Below, one piece after another: positions 1-7,995 of a stretch of DNA of 64,000 nucleotides. Source of the DNA: Alphaproteobacteria bacterium (lineage in GTDB: Bacteria; Pseudomonadota; Alphaproteobacteria; Rhizobiales; Devosiaceae); the NCBI GenBank assembly GCA_018828145.1, contig JAHJWO010000003.1, positions 32,710 through 96,709 on the forward strand. The letters run 5' to 3'. Each line of letters starts with the position of its first letter. Position 1 is the stretch's first letter. The notes beneath the pieces were generated by a model. It was not told the origin of the DNA, ran no database searches, and saw only the letters and a list, made by a program, of their open reading frames with translations. The translations under genes were made by a program, and so were the position numbers.

Positions 1-567
1 GGCAAAGGCCAGGTGGCCGGCATCGAGCAGCAGCGGGATGCCCTCGCCGGAATGGCGCATGAAGTCGTCGAGCTCCGGCTCGGTCTCGACCACGGCGGCC
101 ATGTGGTGGTGGTAGGAGAGGGGCATGCCCTGTTCTGCGCACCATTCGCCGAACTGGGTGACCTTGCGGGCATAGGCCTTCATCTCGTCGTCGGAGAGCC
201 TGGGCTTCTGCGCGAGCGGGATATCGCGCCGGCCCTGGATGGAGCGGCCCACCTCGCCATAGACGATGCAGGGGGCGTCGACCGCCTTGAACAGCTCGAT
301 CATCGGCTGGATGCGCGCCTGGTTGGCGGCCAGATCCTCATCGACCAGCGTGCCGGAGAACCAGCCGCCGCACAGCGTCACGTCCGCGGCCTTGAGGATG
401 GGCAGCATCACCGCCGGATCATCGGGGAAGCGGCGGCCCTTTTCCATGCCGGTGAAGCCGGCCGAACGCGACTGGCGCAGGCATTCCTCCAGCGAGACGT
501 CGTCGCTCAGTTCCACCAGATCATCGTTCCACCACGCGATGGGCGACATGCCGAGTTTGGCTTTCAA
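1..567 (-). CDS. iolE: Inosose dehydratase IolE (3' end outside window)
   Basis: IolE removes water from scyllo-inosose in cytosolic myo-inositol breakdown. Only the first 189 residues are present; relatives run to about 300, so roughly the last third lies beyond the left edge. The early MSPIAWWNDDL segment and the DAGHLAF segment at the edge are typical of this TIM-barrel family. The start is read as TTG at 567 because AGGAG lies six bases upstream and no ATG or GTG fits the conserved N-terminus. It is the third gene of an iolC-iolD-iolE run on the minus strand. A repeat element separates it from iolD, so co-transcription across that gap is likely but not certain. Confidence 0.9.
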   Translation of the reverse strand, partial: MKAKLGMSPIAWWNDDLVELSDDVSLEECLRQSRSAGFTGMEKGRRFPDDPAVMLPILKAADVTLCGGWFSGTLVDEDLAANQARIQPMIELFKAVDAPCIVYGEVGRSIQGRRDIPLAQKPRLSDDEMKAYARKVTQFGEWCAEQGMPLSYHHHMAAVVETEPELDDFMRHSGEGIPLLLDAGHLAFA

Positions 568-599
568 TTTATGCTCCTGAACATTCTTCGATTTCGCGG

Positions 600-734
600 C
601 CCCCTCATCCGCCCTTCGGGCACCTTCTCCCACGAGGGGAGAAGGGGACTCGGGTGCTAGACTAAAACTGGGAGCCGCCCCTCTCCCCTCGTGGGAGAGG
701 GTGGATCGGCCGAAGGCCGAGACGGGTGAGGGGG
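600..734. repeat. Intergenic inverted-repeat element between iolD and iolE
   Basis: Two GC-rich arms face each other. The left arm (600-647) has CCTTCTCCCACGAGGGGAGA and the right arm (678-734) has its near reverse complement. Each arm also holds a small internal palindrome around CCCTTCGGGC or CGGCCGAAGGCCG. The whole could fold into one long hairpin. It resembles the short palindromic mosaic repeats scattered between genes in rhizobial genomes. A related motif lies at 2632-2654. Its role could be mRNA stabilisation or attenuation inside the iol operon. Confidence 0.7.
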
Positions 735-740
735 TCTTTC

Positions 741-2588
741 TTACCCCGCCCGCTGCGCCTTCAGCGCCTTTACATAGGCTTCGCGCGCCGCATTCACCTG
801 CGGCCGGTCACTCACCTCCGGCACGGCCACATCCCACCAGTGGCCACCCTCGTCGGTGGTGATCAGCGGATCGGTGTCGATCACGATGACCGTGGTCCGC
901 TCGACGCTTTCGGTTTCCTGCAGGGCCGTTTCTAGTTCGGCGATGGAGCTCACCTTGCGCGATACCGCGCCCATCGCTGCGGCATGGGCCGCGAAGTCGA
1001 TGCCGGGCAGGGTGACGTGGTGCGTGTCGGCCAGGAGGTTGTTGAAATTGGCGCCACCGGTGGCCATCTGCAGCCGGTTGATGCAGCCATAGCCGGCATT
1101 GTCGAGCAGCACGATGGTCAGCTTGGCGCCGAGCATGATGGCGCTGGCGATTTCCGAATTCATCATCATGTAGCTGCCGTCGCCGACCATGACGACCACG
1201 TCATCCTGCGGCCGCGCCAGCTTGACGCCGAGGCCGCCGGCAATCTCGTAGCCCATGGTCGAGAAGCCATATTCCATGTGGTAGCTGCCCGGCCCGCGAG
1301 CCTTCCACAGCTTGTGCAATTCCCCCGGCAGGCCGCCCGCGGCGCAGACCAGCGTGGCATTCTCGCGGGCACGCTGCACGGCGCCGATCACCTGGGCGTC
1401 GGAGGGGAGTTCGGCATTGGTGGTGGCGGTGGCCCTGTCGGCAGCCATCAGCCATTGCTCCTTGCCCGCGAAGGCCTTGTCGGTCCAGGCCGTATCGGCT
1501 TGCCAGCCGGTCAATGCCTGGTTGAGGGCCTCGAGTCCGGCCCGCGCGTCGGCGACCAGCGGCAAAGCGCGGTGCTTGTGCGCGTCGAAGGGCTGGACAT
1601 TGAGCCCGACGATCTTGAGGTCGTCATTCTTGAACAGGGCCCAGGAGCCGGTGGTGAAATCCTGCAGGCGCGTGCCGATGGCGAGGACCACATCGGCTTC
1701 CTCGGCCAGCGTGTTCGAGGCGGAGGTACCGGTGACGCCCACCGAGCCCATGTTGAGCTTGTGATCGTGCGGCAGGCTGGATTTGCCGGCCTGGGTTTCC
1801 AGCACCGGCACGCCATAGCGCTCGGCAAAGCTGCGCAGCGCCTGGCTGGCTTCCGAATAGAGCACGCCGCCGCCGGCAATGATCACCGGCTTCTTGGCCT
1901 GCAGCAGCGCCGTGGCGGCCGCGGCGAATTCATTGGCGTCGGGCATGACGCGGCGAATGGACCAGACCTTTTCCTCGAAAAAGCTCTCGGGATAGTCATA
2001 GGCCTCGGCCTGCACGTCCTGGCAGAGGCTCAGCGTCACCGGGCCGCATTCGGCGGGGTCGGTCAGCACGGCCATGGCGCGGCGCAGGGCCGGAATGATC
2101 TGCTCGGGGCGGGTGATACGATCAAAATAGCGGCTGACCGGCTTGAAGCAGTCGTTGACCGTTGCCGTGCCGTCGCCGAAATCCTCCATCTGCTGCAGCA
2201 CCGGGTCGGGAAGGCGGTTGGCGAAGACATCGCCGGGCAGCAGCAAGACCGGCAGGCGGTTGACATGCGCCAGCGCCGCGGCGGTGACCATGTTGAGCGC
2301 GCCCGGCCCGATCGAGGTCGTGCAGGCCATGAAGCGGCGGCGGAAGCTGGCCTTGGCATAGGCGATGGCGGCATGGGCCATGCCCTGCTCATTCTGCGCG
2401 CGATAGGTGGGCAGCACATCCTTGATGCCATGCAGCGCCTCGCCCACCCCGGCCACATTGCCATGGCCGAAAATGGCAAACACACCGCCAAAGATCGGCA
2501 CGATCTCGCCGTCGATCTCGGTCTTCTGCATGGTGAGGAACCGGGCCACGGCCTGGGCCATCGTCAGTCGGATTGTTTTTTGGCTCAT
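741..2588 (-). CDS. iolD: 3D-trihydroxycyclohexane-1,2-dione hydrolase IolD
   Basis: IolD is a thiamine-diphosphate enzyme that opens the ring of the diketo-inositol intermediate, giving 5-deoxy-glucuronate. The 615-residue protein has the usual ThDP order: a Pyr domain with the cofactor-activating glutamate in the AQNEQGMAHAA segment (Glu67), a central domain, and a PP domain with the GDGSYMMMNSE...LLDN metal/ThDP motif near residues 467-500. ATG at 2588 is chosen over an in-frame TTG fifteen bases upstream because GAGGT sits at the right distance before the ATG. It lies between iolC and iolE and follows the pathway order of rhizobial iolCDE(B) operons. Confidence 0.93.
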   Translation of the reverse strand: MSQKTIRLTMAQAVARFLTMQKTEIDGEIVPIFGGVFAIFGHGNVAGVGEALHGIKDVLPTYRAQNEQGMAHAAIAYAKASFRRRFMACTTSIGPGALNMVTAAALAHVNRLPVLLLPGDVFANRLPDPVLQQMEDFGDGTATVNDCFKPVSRYFDRITRPEQIIPALRRAMAVLTDPAECGPVTLSLCQDVQAEAYDYPESFFEEKVWSIRRVMPDANEFAAAATALLQAKKPVIIAGGGVLYSEASQALRSFAERYGVPVLETQAGKSSLPHDHKLNMGSVGVTGTSASNTLAEEADVVLAIGTRLQDFTTGSWALFKNDDLKIVGLNVQPFDAHKHRALPLVADARAGLEALNQALTGWQADTAWTDKAFAGKEQWLMAADRATATTNAELPSDAQVIGAVQRARENATLVCAAGGLPGELHKLWKARGPGSYHMEYGFSTMGYEIAGGLGVKLARPQDDVVVMVGDGSYMMMNSEIASAIMLGAKLTIVLLDNAGYGCINRLQMATGGANFNNLLADTHHVTLPGIDFAAHAAAMGAVSRKVSSIAELETALQETESVERTTVIVIDTDPLITTDEGGHWWDVAVPEVSDRPQVNAAREAYVKALKAQRAG

Positions 2589-2631
2589 GGCTTTGTACCT
2601 CAAAAATTACTGAGCCATCGGCTCTTTCGCC

Positions 2632-2685
2632 TCCCTCCCCCTTGTGGGGAGGGGCGCGAGATAGGACTTAGCTTAAGCTAAGTCC
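2632..2685. repeat. Intergenic repeat fragment plus perfect 22-bp palindrome
   Basis: In the 120-bp gap between iolC and iolD, a CCCTCCCCCTTGTGGGGAGGG segment-type hairpin (2632-2654) resembles the arms of the element at 600-734. It is followed by a perfect 22-bp palindrome at 2664-2685, with half-site GGACTTAGCTT. The gap lies inside the presumed iolC-iolD operon. The palindrome could be an RNA hairpin, part of a mosaic repeat, or a protein site; the sequence does not decide. Confidence 0.6.
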
Positions 2686-2708
2686 GTTGAATCGAGCGGG
2701 GTGGCGCC

Positions 2709-4646
2709 CTAAGCCGCCTTGCTGTCTCCCAGCCGCTCCCAGACATCTACCAGTGCACCGAATTTGCGCGCCATGTCGGCGACCGCATCCTCGTCGCTGA
2801 TTGTACCGGCAAGCCAGGCCTTTGCCGACTCGGCAAAGATGGTGCGGCCGACGGCAAAGCCCTTGACGGTGCGGGACGATCGCGCGGCGGTGAAGCCGGC
2901 CTCCAGCACGTCATGGCTGGCCTCAAGGCCCAGCAGCACCACGCCGCGGCAATGGGGGTCGCGCGCCTCGATCACCTGGTCGATGGCGGCCCAGGCCGAT
3001 CGGCTGGCCTGCGGTTCGAGCTTCCACCAGTCGGGCTTGATGCCGGCGTCATAGACCTCGCGCAGCGCCCGGGCGATCGTGTCCTCGCCCAGCGCCCCAT
3101 GCTTGCCGGCGATGATCTCGATCAGGATGTCGCGCCCCACCTTGCGGGCCGCTTCATAGGCCGTGCGGAGCTTGTCGAGCTGGACGCGCTTGAGCTCGGC
3201 CGCATCGTCGGGGTGATAGAAGCACAGCACCTTGATGCAGTGATCGACCGGCCAGTCGATCAACCGCGAGCCGAGGTCCTGGCTGAATTCGAATTGCAAC
3301 GGCCGCGAGCCGGGCAGTTCGATCGGCTTGGCGATCCAGAAATCCTTTTCGGCGCCGGCCGCGAACAGGGCGTCGCGGCCATATTTGTCGTCGATCAGCA
3401 TGCCGAAGCCGGGGCGGCCATTGGCGACGCGCGACGCGGCCTTGACGGCCAGCGTCTTGAAGGCAGGGATGCGCGCCAGCAGCCCGGCATCGCCATTGGC
3501 CAGGTCTTCGAGCTGGCTGCGATGGTCGATGGCCAAAGCCATGAGGCTGGGGATTTCCCGGCGGCGGTTTGTGGCCCAGTGCAGATGGTTGAGCTCGGGG
3601 TCCTTGCGCAGGGCGCGTTCGGAACTGCCGTGCTCGAGGAAATAGTTGAGCTCGATCCAGCTCGGATATTCGGGCGCGCAGAGCAGGCGGGAAACGGCGA
3701 AGGCGCCGCAGGCATTGGCCCAGGTGGCGCTGGTGGCATGCGGCTCGCCCTTGAGCCAGCCGCGCAGCCAGCCGCTCATGAAGGCGTCGCCGGCGCCGAG
3801 CACGTTGTAGACCTCGATGGGAAAGCCCTTGCCGACAATGCCGTGCTCAAGGTCGTCCGGAATGGGGCCGTCATAGACGATGCAGCCCATGGGGCCGCGC
3901 TTCAGGACGATCGTCCCGGAGGACAGGGAGCGGATGGTCCTGAGCGCGGAGAGCAGGTCGGCCTGTCCGGAAGCGATGAGCACTTCCTCTTCGGTGCCGA
4001 CGATGAGGTCGCAATCGGGCAGCACCGACTGGTATTTCTGCGAGACGACGTCCGACGCCACGTAGCGCGAGAAGCCGGCATCGTGCCCGGCCAGGCCCCA
4101 CAGATTGGGGCGATAATCGATATCGAAGGCAACGCGGGCGCCATTGGCCTTGGCGAGGCGGATGGCCTTCTTCTGCGCTGCTTCGCTGTTCGGGCGGGAA
4201 AAATGCGTGCCGGTGACGACGATGGCCCGGGCCGAGGCGATCAGGGCTTCGTCGATATTGCTCTCGTCGAGCGCCATGTCGGCGCAATCGGTGCGGTAGA
4301 AGATCATGGGCGAGACGCCTTCGGCCTCGACCGACAGCAACACCAGCGCGGTCAGCCGATCCGGGTCAGTGGCGATGCCGGCCGTCTCGACGCCTTCGCG
4401 GTCGAGCTGCTCGCGGATGAAGCGGCCCATCTGTTCGTTGCCAACGCGGGTGATCAGCGCCGACTTGAGGCCGAGCCGGGCCGTCCCCACCGCAATATTG
4501 GTGGGGCAGCCGCCGACCGATTTGGCGAAGCTGCCGATATCCTCCAGGCGCGTGCCGATCTGCTGGCCGTAGAGATCGACGGAAGCGCGGCCGATGGTGA
4601 TGACGTCGAGGGGTTTCGCCCCGTCATCGGGGTGCGCATTCGTCAC
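2709..4646 (-). CDS. iolC: 5-dehydro-2-deoxygluconokinase fused to DUF2090 aldolase-like domain (IolC)
   Basis: The 645-residue protein joins two domains. Residues about 15-330 are a PfkB/ribokinase-type sugar kinase with the NVLGAGDAFMSGW anion-hole and base motif near 282. It should phosphorylate 2-deoxy-5-keto-gluconate. Residues about 345-640 are a DUF2090 domain, a TIM barrel related to the IolJ aldolase that would cleave the phosphorylated product. This two-domain form is usual in rhizobia, while Bacillus has a kinase-only IolC. GTG at 4646 is the start because GGAGG lies six bases upstream; an in-frame extension beyond it lacks a ribosome site. It is the first gene of the iolCDE run and faces the operator-rich spacer. 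Confidence 0.92.
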   Translation of the reverse strand: MTNAHPDDGAKPLDVITIGRASVDLYGQQIGTRLEDIGSFAKSVGGCPTNIAVGTARLGLKSALITRVGNEQMGRFIREQLDREGVETAGIATDPDRLTALVLLSVEAEGVSPMIFYRTDCADMALDESNIDEALIASARAIVVTGTHFSRPNSEAAQKKAIRLAKANGARVAFDIDYRPNLWGLAGHDAGFSRYVASDVVSQKYQSVLPDCDLIVGTEEEVLIASGQADLLSALRTIRSLSSGTIVLKRGPMGCIVYDGPIPDDLEHGIVGKGFPIEVYNVLGAGDAFMSGWLRGWLKGEPHATSATWANACGAFAVSRLLCAPEYPSWIELNYFLEHGSSERALRKDPELNHLHWATNRRREIPSLMALAIDHRSQLEDLANGDAGLLARIPAFKTLAVKAASRVANGRPGFGMLIDDKYGRDALFAAGAEKDFWIAKPIELPGSRPLQFEFSQDLGSRLIDWPVDHCIKVLCFYHPDDAAELKRVQLDKLRTAYEAARKVGRDILIEIIAGKHGALGEDTIARALREVYDAGIKPDWWKLEPQASRSAWAAIDQVIEARDPHCRGVVLLGLEASHDVLEAGFTAARSSRTVKGFAVGRTIFAESAKAWLAGTISDEDAVADMARKFGALVDVWERLGDSKAA

Positions 4647-4718
4647 AGCGATCCTCCCATGTGGCCTTGAGCCGATATGCAATCATCCACACACAGCTCG
4701 GGTGCCTGCAAACCACCG

Positions 4719-4753
4719 GCATGCTGCCGGCAAGTCGCGAGCATGCTGCTGGC
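4719..4753. promoter_or_regulatory. Direct repeat in the iolC upstream region
   Basis: GCATGCTGCCGGC at 4719-4731 recurs with one change at 4741-4753. The copies start 22 bp apart, about two helical turns, as expected for a protein bound cooperatively on one face of DNA. They lie 70-110 bp upstream of the iolC start. No known factor is assigned. Confidence 0.35.
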
Positions 4754-4770
4754 GTGCTGGTGGCCATTAT

Positions 4771-4824
4771 GAAACATAGGTTCCGACTATTCGTCAACGT
4801 GGAATGTTCGTTCCAATTGTGGAA
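4771..4824. promoter_or_regulatory. Putative IolR operator cluster
   Basis: A perfect GGAA-N6-TTCC box lies at 4801-4814 and a one-mismatch copy (GAAA-N6-TTCC) at 4771-4784, exactly 30 bp apart. The TTCC of the main box also starts a TTCC-N6-GGAA palindrome at 4811-4824. GGAA-N6-TTCC is the motif I recall for the RpiR-family repressor IolR of Sinorhizobium meliloti. The cluster sits midway between divergent iolC and the dehydrogenase gene, so it could control both. No iolR gene is in the window. Confidence 0.65.
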
Positions 4825-4936
4825 TCGTGGTCAGGGGGACCTATCGCACGAGTCGCCGAATTCCGCAGGCCGCCTGGAAGCCTGTTCCGGTCGCCATGCG
4901 GATGGATTATGCATCGTATCGGCAGGGGAGGGGTGA

Positions 4937-6055
4937 ATGCAGTCAGCCATCGGCGTAGGCCTTATCGGCACCGGATATATGGGCAAGTGCCATGCGCTGG
5001 CGTGGAATGGGGTGAAAGCCGTTTTCGGCGACGGCCCCCGGCCCGTATTGGTCCACCTTGCCGAAGTGAATGAAGAGCTTGCCCGACAGAAGGCCGACGA
5101 GTTCGGCTTTGCCAAGGCAACCGGGGACTGGCGCGACCTGATCGCCGACCCGGATGTGGATGTGGTGTCGGTGACCACGCCCAACGCCTTTCACGCCGAA
5201 ATGGCCATAGCAGCGCTCGAGGCGGGCAAGCATGTCTGGTGCGAAAAGCCGATGGCCGTGGCGCTGGCCGACGCCGAGCGCATGGCGGCGGCGGCCCAGG
5301 CCTCGGGTAAGGTCGCCGTGCTGGGCTACAACTACATCCAGAACCCGTTGATCCGGCAGCTTGGCACGATCCTGGCCGATGGCACGATCGGCACGGTCAA
5401 CCATGTGCGCCTTGAAATGGATGAGGATTTCATGGCCGATCCGGAAGCCCTGTTCTACTGGAAGAGCGAAGCAAGCTCAGGCTACGGCGCATTGGACGAC
5501 TTCGGGGTGCACCCGCTGAGCCTGCTGCAGGTGCTGTTCGGGCCGGTAACCAGGGTATTCGCGCACCTGTCCAAGCCCTATGCGGACCGGCCGACCAGGG
5601 AGGGTCCGCGGCGAGCAGTCGAGACCTTCGATACGGCCAGTGTATTGTTCGAAGTGGGTTCGGATATCAGTGGCGTCATGGCGCTCAATCGCTCGGCCTG
5701 GGGACGGAAGGGGCGCATTGTGCTGCAGATCTTCGGCAGCAAGGGCTCGATCGTCTATGATCAGGAGCGCATGAACGAATTGCAGCTCTATACCGCCAGT
5801 GATCGGAGCACGGAGCAGGGCTTCCGCACGATCCTGGCGGGCCCGCAGCATCGGCCCTATGACCGGTTCATTCCCGCGCCCGGCCATGGGCTTGGCTTCA
5901 ACGATCTCAAGATCATCGAGTGCCACGAACTGCTGAACGCCATCAGTGGGGCCAGCGCCCGCGTGATCGATTTCAGCACTGGGCTGATTATCGAGCAGGC
6001 CGTACACGCCATGTTCGAATCCCACCGCCGCGGCGGCTGGGTCATCTGCGGCTGA
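4937..6055 (+). CDS. Gfo/Idh/MocA-family oxidoreductase, possible inositol or inosose dehydrogenase
   Basis: This 372-residue NAD(P)-dependent sugar or cyclitol dehydrogenase has the Rossmann motif GLIGTGYMG at residues 8-16, the family EKP signature at 103-105, and an Asp-x3-His catalytic pair at Asp188/His192 in DDFGVHP. The ATG at 4937 follows GGGAGGGG closely. It is divergent from iolC and shares the putative IolR boxes, which suggests a role in inositol or a related cyclitol. Substrate cannot be read from sequence; glucose-fructose or other polyol dehydrogenases share the fold. Confidence 0.85.
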   Translation: MQSAIGVGLIGTGYMGKCHALAWNGVKAVFGDGPRPVLVHLAEVNEELARQKADEFGFAKATGDWRDLIADPDVDVVSVTTPNAFHAEMAIAALEAGKHVWCEKPMAVALADAERMAAAAQASGKVAVLGYNYIQNPLIRQLGTILADGTIGTVNHVRLEMDEDFMADPEALFYWKSEASSGYGALDDFGVHPLSLLQVLFGPVTRVFAHLSKPYADRPTREGPRRAVETFDTASVLFEVGSDISGVMALNRSAWGRKGRIVLQIFGSKGSIVYDQERMNELQLYTASDRSTEQGFRTILAGPQHRPYDRFIPAPGHGLGFNDLKIIECHELLNAISGASARVIDFSTGLIIEQAVHAMFESHRRGGWVICG

Positions 6056-6076
6056 CAAATAGCACTTGCATCGAAC

Positions 6077-6092
6077 CGTACCGTACGGTACG
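6077..6092. promoter_or_regulatory. Perfect 16-bp palindrome, likely TetR operator
   Basis: CGTACCGTACGGTACG is its own reverse complement. It lies 21 bp after the dehydrogenase stop and about 50 bp before the preferred TetR start at 6144. ACCGTACGGT-type palindromes are common autoregulatory sites for TetR repressors. Its position argues that the regulator starts downstream of it rather than at an upstream in-frame TTG. Confidence 0.65.
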
Positions 6093-6143
6093 CCTGCGGA
6101 CGAAATTGGCCGAAACCGTTCGGCCGCGACCCGAGGCGATGCC

Positions 6144-6791
6144 GTGCCCCTGACCATCAAGGTCAACGAAGAGACGTTCACCCCGCGCCAGCAGGCTGTG
6201 CTGACCGCGGCGCTGGATCTGCTCGTCGAAAACGGCGAAGGCCTTACCATGACGGCCGTGGCGCGGCGCGCCTCGTGCAGCAAGGAAACGCTCTACAAGT
6301 GGTTCGGCGATCGCGACGGGCTGTTGACCGCCACGGTGCAGTGGCAGGCGGCCAAGGTGCGCATGCCGGTGGTCGATCGCTCCCATCTCAACGCCAAGGC
6401 GCTGCGCCTCAGCATCGAGCAGTTTGCCCGCGACCTGCTGACCGTGATCACCGGGGAAGTATCCGTCACGCTCAACCGCACCGCGGTGACGCATGCGGCG
6501 CAGGAAAAGGACAGCCTGGGCATCATCGTGCTCGAGAATGGCCCGCTGGCCATCCGCCGGCGCCTCAAGCCCATTCTCGAAGCCGGGCGCGATGCGCGCC
6601 TGCTGCGCTTCACGTCGAGCGAAGATGCCTACCGTACCTTTTTCGGCCTGGTCGTGCGCGACGTGCAGATCCGGCTGTTGCTGGGCGACAAGTCGCTCAC
6701 CCAATCCAATATCGAGGCCAATATCGAAGCCGACGTCAAGGCCGCGACCGACCAGTTCTTCGCCCTCTATGGGGCGAAAGCCAACCCATAA
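6144..6791 (+). CDS. TetR-family transcriptional regulator
   Basis: The 215-residue protein carries an N-terminal TetR helix-turn-helix (about residues 18-62, recognition part MTAVARRASCSKETLYKWF) and a helical ligand-binding C-terminal half. GTG at 6144 is chosen because GAGG lies just upstream and because the palindrome at 6077-6092 would otherwise fall inside the gene. It ends 24 bp before ilvC, so it could be co-transcribed with ilvC, control it, or both. The ligand is unknown. Confidence 0.85.
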   Translation: MPLTIKVNEETFTPRQQAVLTAALDLLVENGEGLTMTAVARRASCSKETLYKWFGDRDGLLTATVQWQAAKVRMPVVDRSHLNAKALRLSIEQFARDLLTVITGEVSVTLNRTAVTHAAQEKDSLGIIVLENGPLAIRRRLKPILEAGRDARLLRFTSSEDAYRTFFGLVVRDVQIRLLLGDKSLTQSNIEANIEADVKAATDQFFALYGAKANP

Positions 6792-7835
<1,044 letters not shown>

Positions 7836-7865
7836 ACCAGTTACGTTCTCCCTTGAACGTTGCGG

Positions 7866-7895
7866 CGGGGGTCCTTCGGGGCCCCCGTTCTTTTT
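7866..7895 (+). terminator. Rho-independent terminator of ilvC
   Basis: A nine-pair stem starting CGGGGGTCC closes on a TTCG tetraloop and is followed by TTCTTTTT. It begins 31 bp after the ilvC stop. Confidence 0.9.
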
Positions 7896-7995
7896 CACCG
7901 GCCTTGCCGGATTTCACCGTCTTTCATTCCGGAGGCAACGAGGCTAGTCTTCGCGCAGCGTCTTCTGTCCAGACTCCTTCAACCGTGGGTGATCT

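Noticed and set aside
984..2681. Plus-strand open frame of 565 codons opposite iolD
   Set aside because: iolD is unambiguous on the minus strand; the antisense frame is a product of third-position GC bias.
4876..4888. Third IolR-like box GGAA-N5-TTCC
   Set aside because: The spacer is five, not six, so the half-sites are out of register with the two better boxes.
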